NCBI GenBank assembly: GCA_031553655.1 | Contig: JAVBLG010000012.1 | Location: 1-57,653 of the forward strand | Direction of reading: 5' to 3' | DNA from: JAVBLG01 sp031553655 | GTDB taxonomy: Bacteria > Desulfobacterota > Desulfovibrionia > Desulfovibrionales > Desulfovibrionaceae | DNA length: 57,653 nucleotides | Part shown: piece after piece, positions 17,655 through 26,056 of the stretch | How positions within the stretch are numbered: position 1 is the first letter of the stretch | Layout of the letters: each line of letters starts with the position of its first letter | Made by a program: the position numbers and the translations under genes | The notes under the pieces: generated by a model | Told to the model about the DNA's origin: nothing | The model's database searches: none | The model's input: the letters and a program-made list of their open reading frames with translations, nothing else

Positions 17655-17681
17655 TAATGCTGACAGAGTCAGCATTATCAA
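17651..17681. terminator. 14-bp perfect hairpin between convergent genes
   Basis: TTGATAATGCTGAC and its exact complement are separated by AGA. The left arm contains the stop of the PhzF-like gene. It lies between that gene and the converging signalling operon, whose last stop is at 17699, and likely terminates one or both transcripts. Confidence 0.7.
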
Positions 17682-17698
17682 AGAAGAATCCGTTGTGT

Positions 17699-18139
17699 TT
17701 ACTTGGTGGAACGGCTGTACTCGTTCATGGCCACATCGGCATAGGTGTCTTCCAGAGCCTGGCGTAATTTGTAGGCCCCTTCAATCATCGGAGCCAGTTT
17801 GGACAGACCGTCGATTTTATCCACATAATTGAACGCGCCAAGGGTTTCCGAAAGAATGCGGCGATCTTCCGAGCCGTGCCCGGTGAACATCACCACCTGG
17901 GTTTTGGGACTTATTTCTTTAATCTTTTTCAAAGTTTCCATGCCGTCCATGCCGGGCATCTCAATATCAAGCACAATAACGTCATAACCCGAATCCTTGA
18001 CTCTGATTATGGCCTCGTCGCCGCTATGGCAGATATCCGGGGTTATGCCGTAAAGCACGGTCAGTCTGTCGGACAGCACCCGACACAGGGCGGGCTCGTC
18101 ATCCACAATAAGCAGCTTCATATTTTTGATGCTTCTCAT
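17699..18139 (-). CDS. Single-domain response regulator (CheY-like)
   Basis: This 146-residue protein is a receiver domain only: the DDE acidic pocket near 14, phospho-acceptor Asp in VIVLDIEMPGMDG, Thr in VMFTGHG and Lys in NYVDKID. A short C-terminal tail of about 25 residues follows. It has no output domain, so it works as a phosphorelay intermediate or through protein contacts. It is the last gene of the operon that starts at 25750. Confidence 0.9.
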   Translation of the reverse strand: MRSIKNMKLLIVDDEPALCRVLSDRLTVLYGITPDICHSGDEAIIRVKDSGYDVIVLDIEMPGMDGMETLKKIKEISPKTQVVMFTGHGSEDRRILSETLGAFNYVDKIDGLSKLAPMIEGAYKLRQALEDTYADVAMNEYSRSTK

Positions 18140-18159
18140 ATCATTATCCTTCTAGAGCA

Positions 18160-18253
18160 TTTTGAAATGTTTCATTACTTGAAGCCATTTTCTGAACTTG
18201 AGGCGGCTTGCCCATGCGCCGACTTTCACCGACGGCTCGGAATCGCATGCCAT
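18160..18253. repeat. Dispersed intergenic repeat, family 2, copy 1
   Basis: About 94 bp related to 37609-37703. The right part is best conserved: TGCGCCG-N-CTTTCA-N-CG-N-CGGCTCGGAAT is shared. It fills the gap between two signalling genes. See the copies at 37609-37703 and, partly, 36272-36312. Confidence 0.65.
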
Positions 18254-18262
18254 TTTGGAATG

Positions 18263-19405
18263 TTAACTTTGAAAATTCAGGGGAACTTCCATCACAAAAA
18301 TCGCGCCGCGCGGCGAATTGGGCAGGCAGCGCAAAGTGCCGCGTAAATCGGTTGCCATGCTGTGGCATATGGTCAGCCCCAGCCCCACGCCTCGGCCCAC
18401 GGCGCGTGTGGAGAAAAATGGCTCAAAAATGCGCGGCATATGCTCCGGGCGTACCCCTTCACCAGAATCGGCCACGGCAATCCGCAGCACACCGCCGCCG
18501 GCAGATGCGGTTATGCGTACAAAACCGGGCTGTTGCGTGGCTTCCACGGCATCAACGGCATTGCGCCACAGGTGGGCCAGCACCGGCTCAAGATCGGCGG
18601 GTGAAACCGGCAGAAGCGGCATGTCACTTTCAAAATCCAGCACAAGCTCCATACCCAGATTGGCCATGCGCTCTTCCATGCGTAAGCGCAGGCGTTCCAC
18701 AAGGGCAGGCAAGTCGGTTTTCGCCAAACCATCCCTGGCCTTACCCGCCAGTTGCAGAAGTTGCGCGGTTATGGCCCCGCAACGCTTGGCCTGCTTGCGT
18801 ATGCTTTCGGCGCAGGCCCCGATTTCCCTCAAATCGGCCTGGCTGCTAATGGCGCCCCTGTCAGTTTGGCCACCCAAAGCGTCATCAACCAGTTCGCCAA
18901 GCAATTCCGCGCGCTGCATAATAATTTGCAAGGGGTTGTTAAGCTCGTGCCCCACTCCTTCAGCCAAGGCTCCGAGGGCCATGAGTTTTCCGGCCTGTAG
19001 CGCCCGCAGGCGCTCGCGGTGCTCCCCGGCTCTTACAGCCGCTTTTTCCAGAGCGATAAGCAGCGCCGGAAAATCCACGGGTTTAAGTAGATAATCATTA
19101 GCTCCCCGGCGCATGGCCTTGGCGGCGACTGCTAGATCAGCCGCGCCGGTAAGCACTATGACTTCCACATCAGGACGGGCGGCCTTTAAGCGCGGCAGAA
19201 CATCCAAACCCGAAAGCCCCGGCATATTCAGATCGAGCAAGACCGCTTCCAGTTCCGGGCGGGCAATCAATTTCAAGGCCTCCTCGCCGTTAAAGGCCGT
19301 AAAGCAGGGCCTGCCGGACATTTCCAGGCGCGTGGCCAGAATTTGCACAAAGGCTTCCTCGTCGTCCACCAGCAATAATGACTTGGGAGTGTCGGCGGCA
19401 AACAT
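18263..19405 (-). CDS. Receiver-histidine kinase hybrid
   Basis: This 380-residue protein has an N-terminal receiver (DDEEAFVQ; phospho-Asp in AVLLDLNMPGLSG; Lys in YLLKPVDF), then HisKA with the phospho-acceptor His in EGVGHELNNPLQII near 155. A HATPase domain follows, with N-box HLWRNAVDAVE, G1 DSGEGV and GVGLGLTICHSM. There is no membrane segment, so it is cytoplasmic. Receiver-first kinases like this usually read the phosphorylation state of a partner kinase. The stop and the next start are 4 bases apart, so it is tightly coupled with the receiver gene upstream. Confidence 0.92.
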   Translation of the reverse strand: MFAADTPKSLLLVDDEEAFVQILATRLEMSGRPCFTAFNGEEALKLIARPELEAVLLDLNMPGLSGLDVLPRLKAARPDVEVIVLTGAADLAVAAKAMRRGANDYLLKPVDFPALLIALEKAAVRAGEHRERLRALQAGKLMALGALAEGVGHELNNPLQIIMQRAELLGELVDDALGGQTDRGAISSQADLREIGACAESIRKQAKRCGAITAQLLQLAGKARDGLAKTDLPALVERLRLRMEERMANLGMELVLDFESDMPLLPVSPADLEPVLAHLWRNAVDAVEATQQPGFVRITASAGGGVLRIAVADSGEGVRPEHMPRIFEPFFSTRAVGRGVGLGLTICHSMATDLRGTLRCLPNSPRGAIFVMEVPLNFQS

Positions 19406-19409
19406 GATT

Positions 19410-19787
19410 TTATCTCCGCAAGGCCGCGATATCGGCCAACAGGTCGAGAAAGTTCAGGGGCTTGGCATGATATCCGTTCACCCCCAGATCGTGCGCGGCC
19501 TGAAAATCCTGCTCCGAGCAATGCCCGGTGATTACAATAACCGGCAAATCGGGCCACATGACACGCACTTCGCGCAAAACCTCCACCCCGCTCAGGCCGG
19601 GCATGCGCATATCGAGCAAAACCAGATCCGCCAAAGACTCACGCAGGCAATCAAGCCCTTCCGCCCCACTGAAAGCGGTACGCGCCTCAATGCCGCGCAA
19701 GGCCAGACGATCGGCCAAGGTGAGCGCAAAATCGCGCTCATCATCAACAATCAGCACTTTAAGCCCGTCAAGGTTGATGGAACTCAT
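19410..19787 (-). CDS. Single-domain response regulator
   Basis: This 125-residue receiver has DDERDFALTLADRLALRG, the phospho-acceptor Asp in LVLLDMRMPGLSGVEVL, Thr in VIVITGHCSE and Lys in YHAKPLNFLDLL. The ATG at 19787 is preferred to an in-frame GTG five codons earlier, because GGAGC lies just before it. It has no output domain. It resembles the receivers at 20576-20953 and 17699-18139, which suggests duplication within the operon. Confidence 0.9.
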   Translation of the reverse strand: MSSINLDGLKVLIVDDERDFALTLADRLALRGIEARTAFSGAEGLDCLRESLADLVLLDMRMPGLSGVEVLREVRVMWPDLPVIVITGHCSEQDFQAAHDLGVNGYHAKPLNFLDLLADIAALRR

Positions 19788-19881
19788 CCCGGCTCGCTCC
19801 ACGATTACAAATACAAGTTATATTTTTAAACAAAGCCATATACAATTATGCATAAATCGGCGAACAGACCCGCCTGCCCGG

Positions 19882-20511
19882 CTACACGGACTGATACGCC
19901 AGAACCATCCCGTCCGGAGCGGAGGACGCTGAGCCGCCAAGCTCGCTCATAAGAGCCGTAAGTTCCGCGCCCGGCTCAAGGGGCGCGGATGCGCCCGGGC
20001 AGGAAACATGCAAGGCCGCGCCTTGCCCCCCTGCGCCTGACAAATTTGCGCCCCGCGCGCTCACGCTGATTTCTGAACCTTTGGGGCAGATGGCCAGAGC
20101 GTCGCTCAGGGCTATATACAGGCTCTGCATGATCAGCGCGGCATTACCGCGTACAGGCACCGGTTTTTTGCCCAGATCAAGGCGCAAGGAGCACTCGCGC
20201 AAAGCGGCCATGCGCCCGGCCAGCACAGCAATGTGTTCGGCAAAACGCGTGAGGTCACAATTTTCGGGAAAATCCTCGGCGGCGTGGGCAAAACCGTTGA
20301 GCCTTTGCATCAGGCCGCGTCCGCGTTCCACTTGTTCACGGATATTACCGAGCGCTGAGGGCAGTTTATCACCATGCTTGAGGCTCACGCCCCGGTTCAG
20401 AGCCATGATGTCTTCGGCCAGCGCGCCGCTTTCTTTGATTATGGCCATCACATTTTGCATTTCGTGGGTTACCGAGGCCATTACCCGGCCCATAAAAATA
20501 ATATCGCGCAT
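19882..20511 (-). CDS. Histidine kinase-like protein without ATP-binding motifs
   Basis: This 209-residue protein keeps a HisKA-like dimerisation helix with a histidine (MASVTHEMQNVMAIIKESG, His near 16). The second half, where HATPase should be, has no usable N-box (QSLYIALSDALAICPKG) and no G1 or G2 glycine motifs. It probably cannot phosphorylate itself and may act as a phosphotransfer protein or a dead dimer partner. It lies between two receiver genes of the same operon. Confidence 0.7.
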   Translation of the reverse strand: MRDIIFMGRVMASVTHEMQNVMAIIKESGALAEDIMALNRGVSLKHGDKLPSALGNIREQVERGRGLMQRLNGFAHAAEDFPENCDLTRFAEHIAVLAGRMAALRECSLRLDLGKKPVPVRGNAALIMQSLYIALSDALAICPKGSEISVSARGANLSGAGGQGAALHVSCPGASAPLEPGAELTALMSELGGSASSAPDGMVLAYQSV

Positions 20512-20575
20512 TTCAGCCTCACATATGGCTTTCTACTTTAAAAACTACTTACCACTTCAGGTTATACTTTAACTT

Positions 20576-20953
20576 TTAACCGTTTAATTTAATTTCTTTC
20601 AAAATATCAAGGAGTTCCTGCAGGTTGAGCGGTTTGTTAAGATATGCTCTGGCCCCTTCTTTCATGCCGGCTATACCGTCCTTGGTCCCGGCATAACCGG
20701 TGAGCAGAATCACGGTCAGACCGGGATTGTGCTCTTTTATGCGCCTCAGAGTTTCAATGCCCCCTATGCCGGGCATCATCACATCCAGAAGCACCGCGTC
20801 AAAACTTTCCTCTTTCAGCGCGGCCAGCCCGGACTCGCCGCAATCGGCCACGCGCGAGTATATTCCACGCAGTTTAAGGCGTTCCGCAAGGGTGGCGGTA
20901 AATTCGGCCTCGTCATCAACAAGCAATATTCTCAGCCCCTCAAGCCCGGTCAT
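20576..20953 (-). CDS. Single-domain response regulator
   Basis: This 125-residue receiver has ILLVDDEAEFTATLAERLKL, the phospho-acceptor Asp in AVLLDVMMPGIGG, Thr in VILLTGYAGT and Lys in YLNKPLNLQELL. It is a lone receiver. Its start abuts the stop of the Cache-domain kinase gene, which makes it the likely direct target of that kinase. Confidence 0.92.
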   Translation of the reverse strand: MTGLEGLRILLVDDEAEFTATLAERLKLRGIYSRVADCGESGLAALKEESFDAVLLDVMMPGIGGIETLRRIKEHNPGLTVILLTGYAGTKDGIAGMKEGARAYLNKPLNLQELLDILKEIKLNG

Positions 20954-22612
20954 TTAACATTCTCCATTTTGCCTCAAAGGCAGAATAACGGTCATTACAG
21001 TGCCGCGCCCAACTTCGCTGTCAACCTCAATCTCTCCGCCGCAACGCTTCACTATGCCATAGGTTATAAACATGCCCAGCCCGGTTCCGCCCTCTTTTTT
21101 GGTGGTGTAGAAAGGCTCAAAAATATGCTTCATAGTAGCTTCATCCATGCCGCAGCCGTTGTCGGCGAATTCTACGGCAATATGTTTTTCATCTTTCGCA
21201 TAGGTACGGATGATGGTTTGCCCGCCTTCATCCACAGCGGCCAGAGCATTACTGAGCACATTCAGAAACACTTGCTGCATCTGGCCACGATCGCCTGACG
21301 GTTTCGGCAGATTCGGGTCAAGTTCCTGCACAATGCTCACTTTGCGATACGAAGCCTCCTTTTCCAGAAAAAGCAGGGTTTCCTTGAGCATGGCATTGAT
21401 GTCCAGCGCTTCAATTTTAACATCCATGCGCCGGGCAAATCCGAGCATGCGCTGAGTAATGTCGCGGCAGCGAGCCACGGCCGCGCTTATGGCTGAAATT
21501 TGAGTGGAAAAGCTTTCACGGCGGGGAAAATCCGGTTCCATTTCCAGGTAATCGCTGAGCAGCCCGGACTTTTCATTGATAATGGCCAGAGGATTATTGA
21601 TTTCGTGGGCTACCCCGGCGGCCAGACGTCCAATGGACGAAAGCTTCTGACTGTGCTCCATCTGCAAAATGGCCTGTTCCCGCTTTTCGTCACTTTCGCG
21701 CAGGCGGGCAATGAGCTGCCCCACCCCGCGCGCCGCCGCGAAATAGATTCCCAAAGCCCCGGCGCAAAAAATGATCAGCAAATCGGTGCGTAACATGAAC
21801 CAGCTATGCAAAATTCCGGGCAACGGCTTAACAGCCATGAGCACGAAATTGGCGTCGGAAAAATAGCTGTAGGCCAGCAGAATGGAATTCCCCGCGCTGT
21901 CGCCGGTTTTGAGCACATTGCTTTCATAAGAGGGCGCGGGCATGGGCAGTGATATTTTGTCCAGGGCCTTGCCGTAGTACATGGAGTCACTTTGCAGAAT
22001 GCCTTGCCGGTTCACCAGAAAGGCGTCGCTGCCCGGTTCCAGGTTCATGGCGGCGATCATTCGGTTGAAGCTTACGGTGTCGATGGTGGCGCGCACAATC
22101 CAGGCTTGCCCATTTTCAGAACTGTGGCGCACGGCCACCACCATGTGCGGAGAACGGCGAAAACCTTCAAAAACTTCGCTTATGAACAGGTTTCGCGATT
22201 TGACCTTGTGAAACCAGTCCTGCCCGGAATAATCCACGCCCTGCAATTCCTTGTGCGGCCCCACATAATTGACCAGCAGGCCGCTGTCATTAATCAGCCC
22301 AAGGTCCACAAATCCGGAAAATTCCTTTTGCATGACCGCGAAAATTCGTTTCATGGTGTCGGCGTCGGCCAGCTCGGCATAGGAATAAACCGAGGCGATG
22401 AAGCTCACTGTTGAAGAACGTTCCGCAAGGAACATTTCAAATGAATTTTTCCCTTTGCCCACCATGGAGCGAAACGGGGTTTGCGCTTCGCGGGTAAAGG
22501 CGGCCTGAAATTCAGCATAATTAAGCGCAGCCAGTATAAGCAGCGGTATCAGGGCCGCGGCGGCCATGATCAGCACTATTTTGCGGCGCAGGGCATCATA
22601 TTGGGCGTTCAT
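20954..22612 (-). CDS. Membrane histidine kinase with extracytoplasmic Cache sensor
   Basis: This 552-residue protein has TM1 at about 12-32 (IVLIMAAAALIPLLILAAL), a periplasmic double-Cache-like sensor at about 40-285 (FVDLGLINDSGLLVNYVGPH, VVAVRHSSENGQAWIVRATI) and TM2 near 290. A HisKA domain follows with His in RLAAGVAHEINNPLAII, then HATPase motifs NVLSNALAAVDEGG, DNGCGM and GGTGLGMFITYGIV. It is a complete class I kinase and the only gene in the operon able to sense the periplasm. Together with the exporter gene at the operon head, a small anionic ligand would be plausible. Confidence 0.93.
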   Translation of the reverse strand: MNAQYDALRRKIVLIMAAAALIPLLILAALNYAEFQAAFTREAQTPFRSMVGKGKNSFEMFLAERSSTVSFIASVYSYAELADADTMKRIFAVMQKEFSGFVDLGLINDSGLLVNYVGPHKELQGVDYSGQDWFHKVKSRNLFISEVFEGFRRSPHMVVAVRHSSENGQAWIVRATIDTVSFNRMIAAMNLEPGSDAFLVNRQGILQSDSMYYGKALDKISLPMPAPSYESNVLKTGDSAGNSILLAYSYFSDANFVLMAVKPLPGILHSWFMLRTDLLIIFCAGALGIYFAAARGVGQLIARLRESDEKREQAILQMEHSQKLSSIGRLAAGVAHEINNPLAIINEKSGLLSDYLEMEPDFPRRESFSTQISAISAAVARCRDITQRMLGFARRMDVKIEALDINAMLKETLLFLEKEASYRKVSIVQELDPNLPKPSGDRGQMQQVFLNVLSNALAAVDEGGQTIIRTYAKDEKHIAVEFADNGCGMDEATMKHIFEPFYTTKKEGGTGLGMFITYGIVKRCGGEIEVDSEVGRGTVMTVILPLRQNGEC

Positions 22613-22667
22613 ATCGCGGTGCCGTGGTTATCCGATTTTACGTTTCGCGCTTGGGTCTGAACTGTTT

Positions 22668-23018
22668 TTACGCGCCGGGCTGAAAAAAACGATCACCCGG
22701 CTTCAAATTTCCGGCGGCCAGGCTTGCCAGAACATCTTCAAGGCCGCCCATCACATCGCAAATTACTTCCACATGCTTCCAGCGCAGGTAATGATAATAG
22801 TCTTCCTCAATACCGCCGCATACCACTGTGGAAATATTGGAAGAGGTAATCAAATCGCACAGGTCTTCGCTTGAAGCGTGGGCCAGCAGCATATGCCGCC
22901 GCGCTTCGGCGCGTGCGCCCGGCGCGGTTATGAGCGCCTCGGCGGCCAAGTCAAAACGTGGGGCCACTTCGTCGCGGCACAGCACTATAAGGGTTTGCCC
23001 TTGTTCAAAAAGCGGCAT
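22668..23018 (-). CDS. NifX/NifB-type (MTH1175-like) cluster-binding domain protein
   Basis: This 116-residue protein follows AAGGAG and starts 2 bases after the previous stop. It matches the dinitrogenase iron-molybdenum cofactor biosynthesis fold: LIVLCRDEVAPRFDLAAEAL at the start and ISTVVCGGIEEDYYHYLRWK in the middle. Relatives bind Fe-S or Mo-containing clusters, and the Desulfovibrio orange protein ORP is one. In a signalling operon it may act as a metal or redox cofactor sensor or ligand for the adjacent AAA+ protein (inference). Confidence 0.8.
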   Translation of the reverse strand: MPLFEQGQTLIVLCRDEVAPRFDLAAEALITAPGARAEARRHMLLAHASSEDLCDLITSSNISTVVCGGIEEDYYHYLRWKHVEVICDVMGGLEDVLASLAAGNLKPGDRFFQPGA

Positions 23019-23020
23019 GG

Positions 23021-24211
23021 TCAGCTCCTTTTTTTCCTGGCGCGGGGTGGGCTACCCACAGCCAGATGCGCGGGCAGAAAATCCTGGCCGATGACGCCGC
23101 CGGGGCAGATCATGGCCGCGTATTCCACAATATTTTTCAATTCACGCACATTGCCGGGATAGTCATAGGCCGCCAGCATGGCGCGCGCTTCGGGCGAAAA
23201 ACCGCTGAAATCCTTCTTGAAACGCCCGGCGAAGGATTCCAGAAAATATTGCAGCAAAAATTCTATGTCCTCACGCCGCTCACGTAAGGGCGGCAAGGCT
23301 ATGCGGGCCACGGCCAACCGATGGAACAGCCCCGGATCGAGCCGCCCTTCGCGCAGCAGTTCTTCGGGGTTACGGTTGGTGGCAGCTATCAGGCGCACAT
23401 CCACCTTCACCGGCTGTTGCGCGCCTGCCGGCAAAATTACGCCCTCATCCATAAAGGCCGCTATTCTGGCCTGGGCCGTGGAGGGAATATCCGCAAGTTC
23501 GGCCAGATACAGGGTTCCGCCCGAAGCCTGCTGAAAACGCCCCGGCCGTAACGGGCGGCCCGGCTCAGCCTGACCGAAAATTTCGGCCAACAGCATGGCT
23601 TCGGGCAGCGGCCCGGCGCTCAGGCGCACAAAAGGCTCGCGCGAACGGCTTGAGGCCTGATGCAGGGCTTCGGCCAGAATATCCTTGCCCGTGCCTGTTT
23701 CGCCGCTGATCAGTACCGGTGCGGAGGTAGGGGCCAACCTGGGAATGAGCGCGGCAATGCGTTCCATGGCCGCGCCCTTGCCTATAAACCGGCCGTGCAG
23801 GCTGTCGCGCATAAGCCGCCGCCGCAAAAGCTGCTGCTCGGTGAGGTCTTCAACCGCGTCCATAAAAAACTTTACGTCGCCGTTATCGTCCCTTACCGGA
23901 AAATGGCTGAGCAGCACGGGAGTTTTACGTTTTTTGAAGGTGAGCAAGTCCGTTTCTACGCGCATCATGGACACGCCCGCGTCTTTTCCTGGGCAACAGC
24001 CCTGGGCGCAGCCCGACACGCACAACCCGGAGCGCAGTATGTGGCGGCAGGGCAGGCCCAGAGCTTCACCAGCCGGAAAGCCGATGAGCTGTTCCAGCAT
24101 TTTGTTGATATGCATAACCCGGCCCGAAAGGCTGAGCAGCATTATGCCCACGGGCAGATCATCGGCTATTTTCCTCATGTCGGCGAGGGCAAACGGGTTT
24201 GCCGCATTCAT
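23021..24211 (-). CDS. PAS/sigma-54-type AAA+ protein lacking GAFTGA and HTH
   Basis: Start at the ATG at 24211. This 396-residue protein has a PAS domain at about 10-120 (GIMLLSLSGRVMHINKMLEQ) that contains an unusual run of cysteines (CRHILRSGLCVSGCAQGCC). The AAA+ domain follows: GETGTGKD, IRLIAATNRN-like VRLIAATNRN, and PPLRERREDIEFLL. Where GAFTGA should be it reads EPGRPLRPG, and the protein ends shortly after YPGNVRELKNIVEYA with no helix-turn-helix. It should not open sigma-54 promoters. The cysteine-rich PAS and the co-encoded NifX-like protein point to redox or cluster sensing, which is inference. Confidence 0.85.
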   Translation of the reverse strand: MNAANPFALADMRKIADDLPVGIMLLSLSGRVMHINKMLEQLIGFPAGEALGLPCRHILRSGLCVSGCAQGCCPGKDAGVSMMRVETDLLTFKKRKTPVLLSHFPVRDDNGDVKFFMDAVEDLTEQQLLRRRLMRDSLHGRFIGKGAAMERIAALIPRLAPTSAPVLISGETGTGKDILAEALHQASSRSREPFVRLSAGPLPEAMLLAEIFGQAEPGRPLRPGRFQQASGGTLYLAELADIPSTAQARIAAFMDEGVILPAGAQQPVKVDVRLIAATNRNPEELLREGRLDPGLFHRLAVARIALPPLRERREDIEFLLQYFLESFAGRFKKDFSGFSPEARAMLAAYDYPGNVRELKNIVEYAAMICPGGVIGQDFLPAHLAVGSPPRARKKRS

Positions 24212-24260
24212 CAAAATTTCCTTTATGTTCTGAAACCTCCCCCTTCAGGGGGAAAAATTG
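24209..24260 (-). repeat. Leader repeat, family 3, copy 1 (hairpin before AAA+ gene)
   Basis: On the minus strand a stretch with hairpin CCCCCTGAAGGGGG, then CATAAAGGAAATTTTGATGA, ends at the start codon of the AAA+ gene. Almost the same 54 bases precede msrB at 56711-56765. It supplies the ribosome site AAAGGA and probably an RNA hairpin just upstream. Confidence 0.8.
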
Positions 24261-24294
24261 CATGAGGATAAAAAGAGCCTCATGGCAATGCCGG

Positions 24295-24723
24295 CTAGTG
24301 GGCGCCGCCACCAACTATACCTGAAGCCGCAAGAAGAAGCGCCAGAACTTCAAGGCAGGCGATGCCGCACATGATTGTTTTTTTCCCGCGCACAAAAGAC
24401 GGGATAAGCTGTAGATAGCAGATTATACTGAGGCCCGCCAGCAACACCACGCCGATAAAGTTCAAAAAGTCACCCTTGCCGAGCAGGTTCACCCAGCCCC
24501 AACCCGTAGGCACGTTGGCGGCTTTGAGGTAATGCCCCACCGGCTGGCTCCAGTACAGGGGCATGTCTTTAAGCGGCACATGAGGTGAAAGAATGCCGCT
24601 CACATACAGCCCGTAAGTTACAATCATTATGGCCAGCCCCAGCCAGCAGCCATAGAAAAGGGTGTTGGCGTAGCCGAGTTGTTCCTTTGACGGATAAATA
24701 TCGTTATTGTTGTGCTCGTCCAT
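24295..24723 (-). CDS. DUF1634-family small membrane protein
   Basis: This 142-residue protein has three hydrophobic segments (about 28-48, 88-108 and 118-136) and resembles DUF1634 proteins, which sit beside TauE/SafE exporter genes in many bacteria and archaea. The TauE/SafE gene lies directly upstream in this operon, so it is probably an accessory of that transporter. Function is not known. Confidence 0.75.
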   Translation of the reverse strand: MDEHNNNDIYPSKEQLGYANTLFYGCWLGLAIMIVTYGLYVSGILSPHVPLKDMPLYWSQPVGHYLKAANVPTGWGWVNLLGKGDFLNFIGVVLLAGLSIICYLQLIPSFVRGKKTIMCGIACLEVLALLLAASGIVGGGAH

Positions 24724-24775
24724 GATTGTTCTCTTTTTGTTAAAACTTATTGTGTTGCCCGCGCGGTTTGGTTCG

Positions 24776-25750
24776 TTATATTCCCAAACCCTTTAAGAGC
24801 GCCTTGCCCCCGGCAAAAATCAGCACGGCAATGACCATGTAACGGATGAATTTTGGTTTGGCTTTGGCCAGCAAACGCACACCCACGAAAGAACCGGCCA
24901 TCAGCCCTACAATGGAGGGGATGGCGATCAGCGGCAGCACGCAGCCCTGGTTCATATACACCCAGGCCGCCGAGGTATCGGTGATGGATAGCAGGAATTT
25001 GCTGGTGCCCACGGACACCTTCAGCGGAGCACCCATGAGCAGGTTAAGCACGGGCACGTTGGCCCAGCCCGCGCCAAGGCCGAACATTCCGGCCATTACG
25101 CCTATGACGATGAACAGCAGCAGCCCGGCAGCGGTGCGATGTGTTTTCCAGCGCACTATTTCTCCGGTTGAGGGCTCAATGTAGGCTCCGCCCATGCCCA
25201 AGGCCATACTCAGGGCGTCCTGCTTGCTAACGTCAGGGCGATCCACGTTTTTGGAAAAAAGCAGCAGGGCGGCAATGAATATAATTGTGCCGCCAAGGCA
25301 AAGCTGCACCACGTCGGCAGGCAGGGCCAGCCCCAGCATGGCCCCCACTATGGCGCAGCTTGAGGCAATCAGCGCTACAGGCATAGCCAGGCGCAGCGAG
25401 GCCAGATTGCGCTTCAGAAGGCCCGGCCCGGCGGCCAAGGCTCCGGCCAGGGCCACCAGCAGCCCGGCTCCGCGCACAAAGTCGATGTGAAAGGGGAAAA
25501 ATCCGCTGACCAGAGGCACAAAAAGCACACCCCCGCCCACCCCGGCCATTACCGCGATAATACCTAGAATGAAGCAGAAAAACAGCAAAATGATCGGCCA
25601 GGCCCACCAGGGCAAATCCGATCCGGTTGCGGCAGCCATTTGCCCGGCAACGGCGATGTCGCCGGAGGCAAAAGCCTGTTGGCAGCACAGCGGCATAAGA
25701 ATAATTGCCGCGAACAAAATAAAAGCAATGTTTACTCGTGTTGTGTTCAT
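24776..25750 (-). CDS. TauE/SafE (TSUP) family sulfite/sulfonate exporter-like permease
   Basis: Start at the ATG at 25750 after AGGGAGC; a longer frame has no ribosome site. The 324 residues include a signal-like first helix and then about eight transmembrane segments. The first TSUP repeat is marked by IAVMAGVGGGVLFVPLVSGF and the second by GVMAGMFGLGAGWANVPVLN. Family members export sulfite, sulfonates or related anions. It heads the signalling operon and is driven by the sigma-54 promoter at 25926-25940. Confidence 0.9.
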   Translation of the reverse strand: MNTTRVNIAFILFAAIILMPLCCQQAFASGDIAVAGQMAAATGSDLPWWAWPIILLFFCFILGIIAVMAGVGGGVLFVPLVSGFFPFHIDFVRGAGLLVALAGALAAGPGLLKRNLASLRLAMPVALIASSCAIVGAMLGLALPADVVQLCLGGTIIFIAALLLFSKNVDRPDVSKQDALSMALGMGGAYIEPSTGEIVRWKTHRTAAGLLLFIVIGVMAGMFGLGAGWANVPVLNLLMGAPLKVSVGTSKFLLSITDTSAAWVYMNQGCVLPLIAIPSIVGLMAGSFVGVRLLAKAKPKFIRYMVIAVLIFAGGKALLKGLGI

Positions 25751-25801
25751 GAACCAGTCAGCTCCCTTTGTAGTTGGGCTTTGTCCGTTATCCGCCAAAC
25801 T

Positions 25802-25892
25802 GCGCCGCATCGGATACCGACAGGCGAATCCCGACTGACGCGGCTTGGCGGCTTGAAGGCTCGCTACCGCTCGCGACTGCCGTCGGCTTTAA
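25802..25892. repeat. Dispersed intergenic repeat, family 1, copy 1 (91 bp)
   Basis: Matches 27820-27910 over 91 bp with about 10 differences. The most conserved part reads AAGGCTCGCTACCGCTCGCG. Both copies lie in gaps flanking the PspF-like activator/NifX-like gene block. This copy lies in the leader of the TauE/SafE operon, and its inner hairpin is degenerate compared with copy 2. Confidence 0.85.
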
Positions 25893-25925
25893 AGTTTTGG
25901 TTTGCGGGCATATACATGTTCATGA

Positions 25926-25940
25926 GCATTATTTGTGCCA
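25926..25940 (-). promoter_or_regulatory. Sigma-54 promoter of the TauE/SafE-signalling operon
   Basis: The minus strand reads TGGCACAAATAATGC: a perfect -24 element TGGCAC and a -12 TGC with correct spacing. Transcription would start near 25915, leaving a leader of about 165 bases that contains the family 1 repeat. The palindromes at 25992-26028 lie 60-90 bases upstream, as expected for an enhancer. Confidence 0.75.
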
Positions 25941-25991
25941 TATTTAATTTAAATATAAATCAATATATTACAAAATAATATATCTAAGTTT

Positions 25992-26028
25992 GCGGCAAAG
26001 CTTTGCCGCTTTCGGCAAAATAATGCCG
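25992..26028. promoter_or_regulatory. Two palindromic activator sites (UAS)
   Basis: GCGGCAAAGCTTTGCCGC (25992-26009) is a perfect 18-bp palindrome, and CGGCAAAATAATGCCG (26013-26028) is a second with five-base arms. A third match, CGGCAAAATTTTGCCG, lies at 26125-26140. The spacing upstream of the minus-strand sigma-54 promoter and the adjacent activator gene suggest these are its binding sites. Confidence 0.75.
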
Positions 26029-26056
26029 GAAAAAGCTCTTTGGGGCTTTAATTGCC

